From Maribacter sedimenticola (lineage in GTDB: Bacteria > Bacteroidota > Bacteroidia > Flavobacteriales > Flavobacteriaceae), in NCBI RefSeq assembly GCF_900188415.1, contig NZ_FZNV01000006.1, forward strand, positions 102,106 to 166,105: 64,000 nucleotides of DNA, in the 5' to 3' direction. The notes beneath the pieces are model-generated. The model was not told the origin of the DNA and did not search any database. It saw only the letters and a program-made list of their open reading frames with translations. The position numbers and the translations under genes are program-made. Each line of letters starts with the position of its first letter. Position 1 is the stretch's first letter. Below are positions 1 to 8,223 of the stretch, piece by piece.

Positions 1-100
1 GATATGAGCAGATTTGATCATCTGCAATACCTTATGGTTATGTTTATCGTACTTTATATAAAAGAATTGTTGTTAGGGTAGTTTAAAAATAATATTGAAA
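1..100. other. Left edge, no gene assignable
   Basis: Nothing can be assigned firmly here. On the minus strand an ATG at 21 preceded by AAGG about eight bases upstream could open a gene continuing past the left edge (first residues MIKSAHI), which would be co-directional with the helicase. On the plus strand one frame is open from base 1 to a TAG at 79-81 and could be the tail of a gene. Neither can be tested from this window. Confidence 0.3.
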
Positions 101-1450
101 TTATCTTTTCTTACGTTTGGCATAATTTTTATCTCCCCTGGTCTTTGGTTTGGAATATTTCTTTTTGATAATGCGCTTATAGGAACCACCTTGATTCTGC
201 TTTTTGTTCTTTTCCGATTTCTCATGAAAGCTGGCACCACGTTCCTCCTCATTAATGTGTAGAGGATTTTCACGCTCCCTATGTTTGGGTTGTTCATCAT
301 AGGTGAGTTTGGTTGCTATTTCCACATCTTCGGGCAACGTTTTTAATGGTATTTCCTGTCCCATTAAAGTCTCAATAGCTTCCTTATATTCAGTTTCTGC
401 AGGAGTATACAGTAATATTGAAGTACCCTCCTTCTCTGCCCTACCGGTTCTACCAATACGATGCATATAATTTTCTGGATATACCGGGGTATCAAAATTG
501 ATGACATGAGAGATTTCTTGTAGGTCCAGCCCCCTAGCCATTACATCTGTTGTCACCAAAATGCGGTTCTTACCCTCATCAAACTGGTTAATGGACCGTA
601 ACCTATAGTTTTGGGTTTTATTGGAATGGATGATACAAATCTCTTCACTAAAAAACTCTGCCATTTCCTTGAAAAGTAAATCTGCACTTCGCTTGCTAGA
701 AACAAAAACCAACACCTTATGAAATTCAGTTTCATTCTGTAATAGATGCACCAAAAGGTTCACTTTGGTATAAAAATTAGGTGTGGCATAGCCAAGTTGC
801 TTAATATTTTCCAAAGGTGTACCACTAACGGCAATAGCTATTTTTTGGACTCCCTTAAAAAAATCAGCAATAAAAATATCGATATCATCGGTCATGGTGG
901 CAGAGAACATTATGTTCTGCCTTCTTTGAGGTAACAATTCAAAAATATTTATCAATTGAAATCTAAAACCTAGGTCTAGCATTACATCGACCTCATCAAT
1001 CACCAGTTTTTTAACTTGCTTGAGTTGCACCGCCTTGGTCAATATTAAATCATATAACCGTGCCGGAGTAGCCACTAAAACATCCGTACCCTGAGCCAAT
1101 GCCTCTTTCTGACGCAGCATGCTCTTACCTCCAAAAACTCCAAGTACACGAATACCAGAATACTTAGCAAGTTTTTCCGTTTCTTCCACAACCTGGACCA
1201 CCAACTCCCTAGTGGGCACCAAGATTACTACTTTAGGATGAATTTCTTTAGAAAATGTCAACGTGTTTAAAATAGGAAGCAAATAGGCAAATGTCTTTCC
1301 TGTACCTGTTTGCGCAATTCCTACCACATCACTACCACTCATAACTATTGGAAAAGCTTTTTCCTGAATAGGGGTAGTTTGTTCAAAACCTAAATCTGCC
1401 AACGCTTTTTCAAGGTTTCTAGAAATCTTTAAATCGGTAAACAAGGACAT
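101..1450 (-). CDS. DEAD-box ATP-dependent RNA helicase
   Basis: This 449-residue cytoplasmic protein is a DEAD-box RNA helicase, a family that remodels RNA or ribonucleoprotein, typically in ribosome assembly, mRNA turnover or cold adaptation. Motifs appear in order: Q motif near residues 21-29, Walker A AQTGTGKT at 46-53, PTREL near 79-83, motif II DEVD at 152-155, SAT at 183-185 and HRIGRTGR at 330-337. Motif II reads DEVD rather than DEAD, a common variant. After about residue 400 the tail is rich in Lys and Arg, as in RhlE-like helicases where it binds RNA. The ATG follows a possible promoter at 1474-1507. The exact RNA substrate cannot be read from sequence. Confidence 0.96.
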   Translation of the reverse strand: MSLFTDLKISRNLEKALADLGFEQTTPIQEKAFPIVMSGSDVVGIAQTGTGKTFAYLLPILNTLTFSKEIHPKVVILVPTRELVVQVVEETEKLAKYSGIRVLGVFGGKSMLRQKEALAQGTDVLVATPARLYDLILTKAVQLKQVKKLVIDEVDVMLDLGFRFQLINIFELLPQRRQNIMFSATMTDDIDIFIADFFKGVQKIAIAVSGTPLENIKQLGYATPNFYTKVNLLVHLLQNETEFHKVLVFVSSKRSADLLFKEMAEFFSEEICIIHSNKTQNYRLRSINQFDEGKNRILVTTDVMARGLDLQEISHVINFDTPVYPENYMHRIGRTGRAEKEGTSILLYTPAETEYKEAIETLMGQEIPLKTLPEDVEIATKLTYDEQPKHRERENPLHINEEERGASFHEKSEKNKKQNQGGSYKRIIKKKYSKPKTRGDKNYAKRKKR

Positions 1451-1473
1451 ATAATGACTTTTGTATTAAAATG

Positions 1474-1507
1474 CAAAGCTATGTGGATTAGTTGACAAAT
1501 CACGCAA
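1474..1507 (-). promoter_or_regulatory. Candidate Bacteroidota promoter of the helicase
   Basis: On the minus strand a TAGCTTTG box (1481-1474) fits the Bacteroidota -7 consensus TAnnTTTG, and a TTG (1507-1505) lies 23 bases upstream as a -33 element. Transcription would begin about 17 bases before the ATG. The boxes are short in AT-rich DNA, so chance is possible. Confidence 0.4.
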
Positions 1508-1618
1508 AGTGAGACAATTATCAGGTTATTGGTATAAAATTAGGGTTTAGACCAATAATAATCCACTACCGTGGGGTGTTTTGTATTTAGTCCTTGTTTA
1601 GCCCTAGATTAAATACTG

Positions 1619-4171
1619 TTAACTTCCTTCTTTACGTAACACCTCTAAAGGCGGACTTTTTAAAATCCCCCTGCTATTGAACCATCCTATAAACAACACC
1701 AATAAGGTAATGCCAGGCAGAAGAATTATAAACGGAACATAAGAAGGTACAAATGGCGTGTCAAAAACAAAATAGGCGAGCAAAAAGCTGCTGAGCAATG
1801 AAAGTAGTACACCTACCCCACTACCTAATATGCCTAAAAATAAATACTCCAAAGCATTTATTTTTAAAATCTGTTTGCTTTGTGCTCCCAATGTACGTAA
1901 CAAGACACTTTCACGTATTCGTTGGTATTTGCTATTGCGTACGGAACCTATTAAAACAATGATTCCTGTTAGGATACTAAAAAATGCCATAAAGGTGATG
2001 ACCCATGAAATTTTGTCCAATATATTTTCGATTAGGGAAACAACTTGTCTTAAATCAATGATAGATACATTTGGAAACTTACGCACTAGCTCTCTCTGCA
2101 AATTGGCCGATGATTTTTTATCTGGTGCGTTCGTGGTAAGAACATGAAACTGCGGTGCATTCTCCAATACGCCTTGCGGAAAAACAATGGAAAAGTTAAG
2201 TTGCATCCGTGCCCAATCCACTTGCCTTATATTACCTACCACTGTAGTCATTAATTTACCTTGAACATTGAACAACAATGTATCTCCAATGGTAACCAGT
2301 GCATCATTGGCCACATTATTCGCCAATGATATTGGTATTACCTTTGCATTGGGGTCTACACGTTCTATCCATTCCCCTTCCAATAATTTTTCTGACCCGA
2401 TCATGGAATCCCTATAGGTGGTTCTAAACTCGTGATTTAAAATCCACTTGTTCACCCGCGTAGTTGTGTCTAATCGAATATCATTTACGGATCGGTCCTT
2501 TATACGTTCCAATCGCATGGTTACTATTGGAATATTATCTATTAAGGGCAATCCTTTTGGGGTAATTGTATTTGCTACCTCATTGCGCTGATCGGTCTGT
2601 ACATCAAAAAGTATTAGATTAGGACTTTGCTCATTCGTTTCAAAAGCAGTTTTTGCCAATAAAAAATCTTTGGTAAAGTATAAAGTACTAATTAAAAATG
2701 TACCTATACCAATTGCCAATATCAGTACTACGGTTTGGTTGTTCGGTCTAAAGAGATTCAACAAACTTTGACGGGCCGCAAAACTCCATGATTTTGGAAA
2801 GTATCTCTTTATCAAGCGCATAAACCCAATGGACACCAATCCCAAAATGGAGAACGTTACCAATATACCTAGGACAAAACCGGCAGCAAAAGTCCAACGG
2901 CCCAATAGCCAATAAGCAAACCAAAAAACAAACAGGATAATGGTCAACATGACCCAAAGTTGATACGGTCTAGATTTTTTACCAGTGTCCTCTTGTACAC
3001 GCAGTACCTGTAATGGAGATACAAACCAGGTATTAATTAAAGGGGACAGTGCAAATAGAACCGACATAATCACCCCTAACGACAACCCTACAAAAATAGC
3101 TTGGAACGAAGTGGAAATCTCCACCTCAAATGGTAAAAACTCCTGTAATATTAATGGAAACGTCTGTTGCAATAGTAATCCTATTACCGTTCCAATAAGT
3201 CCGCCCAAAAGACCCATTCCAGCAATCTGAAGTAGAAAAATCATGAATGTTTGTTTACGGGTCGCCCCCAAACATTTTAGTACGGCGACCGCCTTCAATT
3301 TTTCCTTAATATAAATATGTACGGAACTGGCAATACCCACGCACCCTAACAATAGGGCAATAAAGGCTACCAAATTTAAAAACCGGCCAACATTGTCATA
3401 GCGTCGTCCCAGACGTTCACTGGTATCCGTATGCGTATCCATATCTGCATTTTCGGCATCCAGCATAGGATCAACCATTTTATCCAGCTGTTTTAAATCT
3501 ATTGTAGCATTCTTAAAATAGTAGTTATATTCCAACCTACTTCCACGTTGTAATAGTCCGCTCCGTTCCATGAAACGAAAGGGTACAATAATGGGCGGTG
3601 CCGCAGTGGCCCCAATGGCCGTACTACCCGGGGCGGTTAACAATGAACCTACAATAGGAAAGGTAATGTCACCCAATTTTACGCTATCGCCCGGCTGAAG
3701 ATTATACTGTAACATAGCGGTAGCATCTACCAAGGCCCCGCCTAATTCTTGATAGGAATTTGCGGCACTGGCAGGCTCCGTCTCCAGCTCCCCGTAAAAT
3801 GGAAAATTACCATCTATACCACGTACCTGTACTAATTTTGTATTGCCGTTTTTCAAAAAAGCTGCCATAGAGGCAAAATTGACTTCTTTAGCATCTGCCC
3901 CACCAAGGGAATCCATTAATTCCTCTACCCTTTCATTGGCAGGTTGGTTGCTGTCTATTAAAAAATCTGCACCCATAAGCGCTTTGGACTGCAGGCCAAT
4001 ATTTTCTTTTAGATTATTGCTGAAGGATTGTATGGAAACCACGGCGCTAATTCCTAAAATAATGGAGGCCATGAACAATAACAATCGTTTGCCACTGGCT
4101 TTGCCATCTCGCCAAGCCATTTTAACCAACCAGCTAAAGTCTGCCTTTGAAATCCGTTTTAAGTTGCTCAA
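1619..4171 (-). CDS. ABC transporter permease, FtsX/YbbP-like
   Basis: This 850-residue inner-membrane protein has an N-terminal membrane segment, a periplasmic domain, several clustered segments near residues 255-470, a second periplasmic domain and a C-terminal bundle of three to four segments. That is the YbbP arrangement: two FtsX/MacB-type domains fused in one chain with extra central helices. The start overlaps the stop of the ATPase gene by 4 bp, so the two are translationally coupled and should form one complex. YbbAP-type systems act on envelope lipids, lipoproteins or peptides; the substrate here is unknown. The divergent TesA-like esterase repeats the gene order of E. coli tesA-ybbA-ybbP. 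Confidence 0.93.
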   Translation of the reverse strand: MSNLKRISKADFSWLVKMAWRDGKASGKRLLLFMASIILGISAVVSIQSFSNNLKENIGLQSKALMGADFLIDSNQPANERVEELMDSLGGADAKEVNFASMAAFLKNGNTKLVQVRGIDGNFPFYGELETEPASAANSYQELGGALVDATAMLQYNLQPGDSVKLGDITFPIVGSLLTAPGSTAIGATAAPPIIVPFRFMERSGLLQRGSRLEYNYYFKNATIDLKQLDKMVDPMLDAENADMDTHTDTSERLGRRYDNVGRFLNLVAFIALLLGCVGIASSVHIYIKEKLKAVAVLKCLGATRKQTFMIFLLQIAGMGLLGGLIGTVIGLLLQQTFPLILQEFLPFEVEISTSFQAIFVGLSLGVIMSVLFALSPLINTWFVSPLQVLRVQEDTGKKSRPYQLWVMLTIILFVFWFAYWLLGRWTFAAGFVLGILVTFSILGLVSIGFMRLIKRYFPKSWSFAARQSLLNLFRPNNQTVVLILAIGIGTFLISTLYFTKDFLLAKTAFETNEQSPNLILFDVQTDQRNEVANTITPKGLPLIDNIPIVTMRLERIKDRSVNDIRLDTTTRVNKWILNHEFRTTYRDSMIGSEKLLEGEWIERVDPNAKVIPISLANNVANDALVTIGDTLLFNVQGKLMTTVVGNIRQVDWARMQLNFSIVFPQGVLENAPQFHVLTTNAPDKKSSANLQRELVRKFPNVSIIDLRQVVSLIENILDKISWVITFMAFFSILTGIIVLIGSVRNSKYQRIRESVLLRTLGAQSKQILKINALEYLFLGILGSGVGVLLSLLSSFLLAYFVFDTPFVPSYVPFIILLPGITLLVLFIGWFNSRGILKSPPLEVLRKEGS

Positions 4172-4857
4172 GATATCGCCGTGGTTTCGTTGATTACTAT
4201 TTTACCACCTTTTAAGCGCAACACATGCTGATTTAATCTTGCCAAGTCCAGGTCATGGGTTACTATTACCAAAGTAGTTCCCATTTCCTTATTTAGGTCA
4301 AACAATAATTTGATCACTTTTTTACCGGTTTCTTCGTCAAGATTACCCGTAGGCTCATCAGCAAATAAAATTTCGGGTTTGGTACTAAATGCACGTGCAA
4401 GCGCTACACGTTGTTGTTCCCCGCCTGATAATTGGGAAGGATAATGGTCATATCTGCTGCCCAACCCAACTTTATCCAAAAGTTCCTTTGCATCTTTGGA
4501 CGCATTTTTAACCCCTTGTAGCTCTAAGGGCACACTAACGTTCTCCAACGCCGTTAACGTAGGAAGCAGTTGAAAATCCTGAAAAATAAAACCAACCTTT
4601 TCATTTCTAAGAAGAGCACGTTGATCCTCGTTCAAGCCGTTTAAATCTTCCCCACATAAAGTTATTGTTCCTTCATCAATTTGGTCCAAACCCGCACATA
4701 GTCCTAACAGAGTAGTTTTACCACTGCCCGATGGACCTACTATGGCAAAACTTGAACCTGCCTCTATTGAGAATGAAATATTATCGAGAACCGTTAATTT
4801 CTTTGATCCACTGGTATAGACCTTCTTTAGGTTGTGAACGTTTAATATCTTTGTCAT
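4168..4857 (-). CDS. ABC transporter ATP-binding protein, YbbA/LolD-like
   Basis: This 229-residue ATPase has Walker A GPSGSGKTT near residues 41-49, Q-loop FQDFQLLP, signature LSGGEQQRVALARA near 143-156, Walker B ILFADEP near 163-169 and the H-loop His in VIVTHD. The sequence type is the MacB/LolD/YbbA branch, whose members drive FtsX-fold permeases that act mechanically on the periplasmic side. It is the first gene of a two-gene operon with the 850-residue permease, overlapping it by 4 bp. The 61 bp to the divergent esterase gene must hold both promoters; I could not identify convincing boxes there. Confidence 0.95.
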   Translation of the reverse strand: MTKILNVHNLKKVYTSGSKKLTVLDNISFSIEAGSSFAIVGPSGSGKTTLLGLCAGLDQIDEGTITLCGEDLNGLNEDQRALLRNEKVGFIFQDFQLLPTLTALENVSVPLELQGVKNASKDAKELLDKVGLGSRYDHYPSQLSGGEQQRVALARAFSTKPEILFADEPTGNLDEETGKKVIKLLFDLNKEMGTTLVIVTHDLDLARLNQHVLRLKGGKIVINETTAIS

Positions 4858-4918
4858 AAATCATTTTCTACAAGAGAACAAAATAAGCAAATGATTTGGA
4901 TTCTAATTAGATAAGGCT

Positions 4919-5662
4919 ATGTTGAAAGTATTAAAGTTTCGTTATTTTTTATGTGCATTGCTTATTATAGGTTGTAAGGAAAATGTTGAAAAAAAGAAAG
5001 TTGAACCTAATGAAAATGGCACGAAAGTAACGGAACAAGAAACGTTGGAAACGGATGGAAAGGTCATCTTATTTTATGGAAACAGTCTTACCGCCGCTTA
5101 TGGATTGGATACCGAGCAGGGTTTTCCACAAAGAATACAAGAGCGTTTGGACTCCTTAGACTTACATTATAAAGTCATTAATTCCGGTTTAAGTGGGGAA
5201 ACCACTTCTGGAGGTCTAAACAGGTTGGACTGGGTGCTAAACCAGCCAGTAGATATTTTTGTATTGGAACTAGGAGCCAATGATGGTTTAAGGGGAATAC
5301 CCATTACGGAATCAATGAACAACCTACAGACCATGATCAACATGGTTAAAGACAGGAACCCAGAAACCCGAATAATACTTGCCGGCATGCAGATACCTCC
5401 AAATATGGGTGCAGATTATGCTACACAGTTCAAGCAAATGTATCCCGCCTTGGCAGAATCCAATAATATTTATCTCATTCCATTTTTATTGGAAGGCGTT
5501 GCAGGAATACCTGAATTGAATTTGGAAGATGGTATACACCCTACGGCAGAAGGTCAAAAAATTGTGGCCGAAAATGTTTGGGAAATATTAAAGCCTATAG
5601 TCACCACAGGTTTGGAAAATTCGGAAATTTTGGAAAGCGATAAGAATACAATGAACAATTAG
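4919..5662 (+). CDS. SGNH/GDSL arylesterase, TesA-like lipoprotein
   Basis: This 247-residue protein starts with a lipoprotein signal (Cys after LLIIG at about residue 19) followed by a charged Lys/Glu-rich linker. The catalytic domain starts near residue 48 with the nucleophile block YGNSLTAAYG, has the block III motif GAND, and ends with the DGIHPTAEG block carrying the catalytic Asp and His. This matches multifunctional acyl-CoA thioesterase I/lysophospholipase/arylesterase proteins. The lipoprotein anchor places it at the envelope, probably acting on acyl esters. It diverges from the YbbA/YbbP-like genes, and its last 4 bp overlap the end of the convergent small gene. Confidence 0.92.
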   Translation: MLKVLKFRYFLCALLIIGCKENVEKKKVEPNENGTKVTEQETLETDGKVILFYGNSLTAAYGLDTEQGFPQRIQERLDSLDLHYKVINSGLSGETTSGGLNRLDWVLNQPVDIFVLELGANDGLRGIPITESMNNLQTMINMVKDRNPETRIILAGMQIPPNMGADYATQFKQMYPALAESNNIYLIPFLLEGVAGIPELNLEDGIHPTAEGQKIVAENVWEILKPIVTTGLENSEILESDKNTMNN

Positions 5663-5898
5663 GCTACCAATGTTCTTCTTGAAATTGGCTTAAACGCCAA
5701 AGCTCTTTTAATTCTAGCATTCTTGACTTTAAAAAACCTTGCAGCTGTTTGGGAACTCATAGATAATCTTTCTGCCAAAGGTTTTGCTTGCGCCATAGGC
5801 ATAACAATAACCTGTACTCTTTTGGCCGGAGGATTTTCCTGTGCTTGGGACAATGTTCCCAAACAGATAACAAGGAATAAAAATATAAGGGTACGCAT
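5659..5898 (-). CDS. Small secreted protein of unknown function (paralogue A)
   Basis: This 79-residue protein has a clear Sec signal peptide ending at SQAQ near residue 20, leaving a basic mature protein of about 59 residues. I do not recognise a family. It is called on this strand because the protein at 6241-6477 shares its layout: a signal ending in QAQ, a short linker, then Q-T-A-(A)R, two aromatic-region residues, K-N-(A/S)-(R/K)-I-K-R, x-L-x-F. Two independent reading frames conserving this block 340 bp apart argues that both are real. Its stop overlaps the convergent esterase by 4 bp. The basic helical motif may bind an acidic partner, which is speculation. Confidence 0.7.
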   Translation of the reverse strand: MRTLIFLFLVICLGTLSQAQENPPAKRVQVIVMPMAQAKPLAERLSMSSQTAARFFKVKNARIKRALAFKPISRRTLVA

Positions 5899-6240
5899 AA
5901 GTAGGTAAATTTGGTTTGTAGATAACTACCCGTTTCTAATTTTACGTACTTTCAATTCGACAAAAGGTATATTTTTTACGATGAAATGTTAGCTTTTCGA
6001 TGTATTACCATTTTTTGTAGTCCGTTTTCCTACAAAAACATTTACCGATAATCGATAAAACCGTACATTTCATCCGTATTGTAATTAAATTCCTACAATT
6101 ATTCAATATCCAGTATATTCCTTCTTACAAAACAATTTACTTACTTATAATCACAGTTACAGGTCTTTATCTTAGGTTTACAATTTATACGAAAAAGAAT
6201 TGAAGAATATCATTATCAATATAATACCCTATAGATAACA
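5899..6240. other. Intergenic stretch between the two small secreted genes
   Basis: This 342-bp AT-rich stretch has no credible gene. It holds a perfect 9-bp inverted repeat at 6012-6038 with a 9-base loop. Just after it, near 6040-6060, is a short palindromic run around ATCGAT. No TAnnTTTG box sits at a sensible distance upstream of the gene at 5898. It could be the long leader of paralogue A or the trailer of paralogue B. Confidence 0.6.
6012..6038. repeat. 9-bp inverted repeat with 9-base loop
   Basis: TTTTTGTAG at 6012-6020 is matched by CTACAAAAA at 6030-6038. It lacks the GC-rich stem and T-run of an intrinsic terminator on either strand, so it may instead be an operator or RNA structure. 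It lies about 115 bp upstream of the minus-strand gene starting at 5898. Confidence 0.5.
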
Positions 6241-6477
6241 TTAGACCTTTTTGGACTTATTGGCCTTGGTGATGAAATTCAGCTCTCTTTTTATCTTCGA
6301 ATTTTTAGACCTGTACAAACGTGCTGTTTGGTTATAATCCTTGGCGTTGAATTCCTTGGTAATTTTAGGTGCATTGATCATTTCAATAGTTTCAACCTTA
6401 ACGTCCTTACCTTTATCCTGTGCTTGGACAGCAATTCCTATAAAGAGGATAAAGATGATAGATACTATTGTTTTCAT
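6241..6477 (-). CDS. Small secreted protein of unknown function (paralogue B)
   Basis: This 78-residue protein opens with a Sec signal peptide ending QAQ near residue 20, followed by a Lys-rich mature part of about 58 residues. The frame extends to a TTG at 6510, but that codon lies inside the -7 box of the candidate promoter at 6508-6541, so the ATG at 6477 is preferred. The C-terminal half carries NQTARLYRSKNSKIKREL, closely matching paralogue A. No known domain is recognised. It is transcribed in the same direction as paralogue A, with 342 bp between them. Confidence 0.75.
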   Translation of the reverse strand: MKTIVSIIFILFIGIAVQAQDKGKDVKVETIEMINAPKITKEFNAKDYNQTARLYRSKNSKIKRELNFITKANKSKKV

Positions 6478-6507
6478 GACTTGACTTGTTACACTTAAAT
6501 AACGCAG

Positions 6508-6541
6508 CAAACCTAGTCCTACCCCATTCCAATTCGCTCAA
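6508..6541 (-). promoter_or_regulatory. Candidate promoter of small secreted paralogue B
   Basis: The minus strand reads TAGGTTTG at 6515-6508 (TAnnTTTG class) and a TTG at 6541-6539 with 23 bases between them. The start of transcription would fall near 6501, about 24 bases before the ATG at 6477. This supports the shorter start for that gene. Confidence 0.45.
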
Positions 6542-6658
6542 AAACACGTTTTTCCGTTACGATACAACAACATGGACAAAGTGTAAATTACGTCCGATGA
6601 ACAATAAACCTCATCAATTCCTCATAGCGATCAAACAAGTAGTTTATCGATATGTCCT

Positions 6659-7339
6659 TTAAAACTTCAATAATAAATTTGGATCAGGACAATTACCTTT
6701 GTAGTGTTCCAATTTATTTTTGGAACAAACTCCTGGATAATCTCCCATATAACCTTCCATATCGCGTATTATTTGAAAATGCAAATGTGGTGCATAGTTT
6801 ACATTTATATCCGGAGTCCCTAATACACCCAATACTTCGCCCATATAAAAGGCTTTGCCCAATTTTAGATTATCCAAGGAGGACAAACTTAAATGACCGT
6901 ATAGGGTATAAAAGATATGGTTGTTTAGGCTATGCTGTAAAACTATAGTGGGTCCATAATCACCTGGAACGTTATTAAATTTAAAACTATGTACAATCCC
7001 ATCAATAGGCACCATGACCTTTGTATGGGCCTGACACCAAAAATCTATCCCTAAGTGTATATTTCTTACTGGCGCGGTACTGGAGGTAAAGCTTTCCTTG
7101 TCATTATAAAGATTTCGTTCTTCCAAATACCCGCCAAAAGCTACAGAGCCTTTTTCGTAGTCAAGTACCTTATCAATATAATCTTGACAAACCGTAGGCT
7201 CGGTTATATTTAAATTATATAATTCAACATTATTTTTAGATAGATCAAGAGGCACATATTGTTCCGTTCCTAGATCTTTATCCAAAATTTGAATAGTCGT
7301 ATCCGATACTGAAATTAAATCCTTAATGAATGCATCCAT
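6659..7339 (-). CDS. M23/LytM-family metallopeptidase
   Basis: This 226-residue protein carries the M23 zinc motifs: HLGID (H-x3-D) near residues 95-99 and HLHFQ (HxH) near residues 184-188, with a GHLSLSS segment between them. Active family members cleave peptide cross-links in peptidoglycan. It has no obvious signal peptide or membrane segment, which is unusual for a LytM enzyme acting on the wall. The first 80 residues are not recognisable as a named domain. It diverges from msrA. It could act inside the cell on a non-wall substrate or be exported by an unrecognised route. Confidence 0.85.
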   Translation of the reverse strand: MDAFIKDLISVSDTTIQILDKDLGTEQYVPLDLSKNNVELYNLNITEPTVCQDYIDKVLDYEKGSVAFGGYLEERNLYNDKESFTSSTAPVRNIHLGIDFWCQAHTKVMVPIDGIVHSFKFNNVPGDYGPTIVLQHSLNNHIFYTLYGHLSLSSLDNLKLGKAFYMGEVLGVLGTPDINVNYAPHLHFQIIRDMEGYMGDYPGVCSKNKLEHYKGNCPDPNLLLKF

Positions 7340-7440
7340 TTATCAAAAATAATTGATCTATACATGTTCTTAACATTTTTTAACCCTATACCACGTAAGG
7401 TCTTTGTAAATTACCTACCAATTGTTAAAAGAAAATTGTT

Positions 7441-8148
7441 ATGAAATTAGTTCAACTGACCCTATTACTAGGTGCCACCTTATTGGCAACCAGCTGTCAA
7501 TCCAAAGCCAAAAAAAATATACTTCCGGAACTTTCAGATACCACCAAAGCTACCGTTGATAAAAGTCAAAAAACGGAAAAACTTACACCTCAGCAACTAG
7601 ACAAATATGAGACCGCATATTTTGCAAGTGGTTGTTTTTGGTGTGTAGAGGCCATTTTTGAAAGTGTTAAAGGAGTAAAAGAGGTCATTTCCGGATATGC
7701 GGGGGGTACACAGAAAAATCCGACTTACGAACAAGTGGGTTATGGAAAAACGGACCATGCCGAAGCGGTTGAAGTGTATTATGACCCTAAGGAAATTTCG
7801 TTTACACAATTGGTGCAGGTGTTTTTTGGATCTCATGACCCTACTCAATTAAACAGACAAGGACCAGATCGTGGTAGGCAATACCGTTCAATAGCCTTTT
7901 ATAAAACGGAAGAACAAAAAAAAATCATTGAAAATTATATGAAAGCACTAACCGATCAAAAGGTTTATGACAATGACCCCATTACTACCGAGGTTACCAA
8001 GCACACTATATTCTACAAGGCAGAAGACTACCATCAGGACTATGAAAAAAATAATCCAAACAATTCATATATACGTAATGTATCCGTACCGAGGCTAAAC
8101 AGGTTTAAAGAAAATTTTGGGGATTATTTAAAGGTAGATGCCCACTAG
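7441..8148 (+). CDS. msrA: Peptide-methionine (S)-S-oxide reductase, lipoprotein
   Basis: MsrA reduces methionine-S-sulfoxide in oxidised proteins. The 235-residue product has a lipoprotein signal with Cys19 after LLATS, a linker, then the domain from about residue 58. The catalytic motif GCFWC is at 64-68 with Cys65 as nucleophile, and the family segments GYAGG, GHAEAV-like (DHAEAV) and FFxSHDPT follow. The length beyond the usual 170-210 residues comes from the lipoprotein leader. This form would work in the periplasm or at the outer membrane, repairing exported proteins. A strong terminator at 8175-8200 separates it from the DUF1080 gene. Confidence 0.97.
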   Translation: MKLVQLTLLLGATLLATSCQSKAKKNILPELSDTTKATVDKSQKTEKLTPQQLDKYETAYFASGCFWCVEAIFESVKGVKEVISGYAGGTQKNPTYEQVGYGKTDHAEAVEVYYDPKEISFTQLVQVFFGSHDPTQLNRQGPDRGRQYRSIAFYKTEEQKKIIENYMKALTDQKVYDNDPITTEVTKHTIFYKAEDYHQDYEKNNPNNSYIRNVSVPRLNRFKENFGDYLKVDAH

Positions 8149-8174
8149 TAGACTCCTAAAAAATTACTATATTC

Positions 8175-8200
8175 AAGCGCCCTATGTCGGGCGCTTTTTT
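8175..8200 (+). terminator. Intrinsic terminator after msrA
   Basis: AAGCGCCC (8175-8182) pairs perfectly with GGGCGCTT (8189-8196) around a 6-base loop, followed by a T-run. It ends the msrA transcript 24 bp before the next ATG. Confidence 0.9.
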
Positions 8201-8223
8201 ATAAATCAAAATTTACCAAACCA

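Noticed and set aside
1..21. Possible start of a minus-strand gene at the left edge
   Set aside because: Only seven codons are inside the window, so it cannot be told from chance.
1526..1558. 8-bp inverted repeat (TTATTGGT/ACCAATAA) with 17-base loop
   Set aside because: It is AT-rich, has a long loop and no T-run on either strand, and fits chance.
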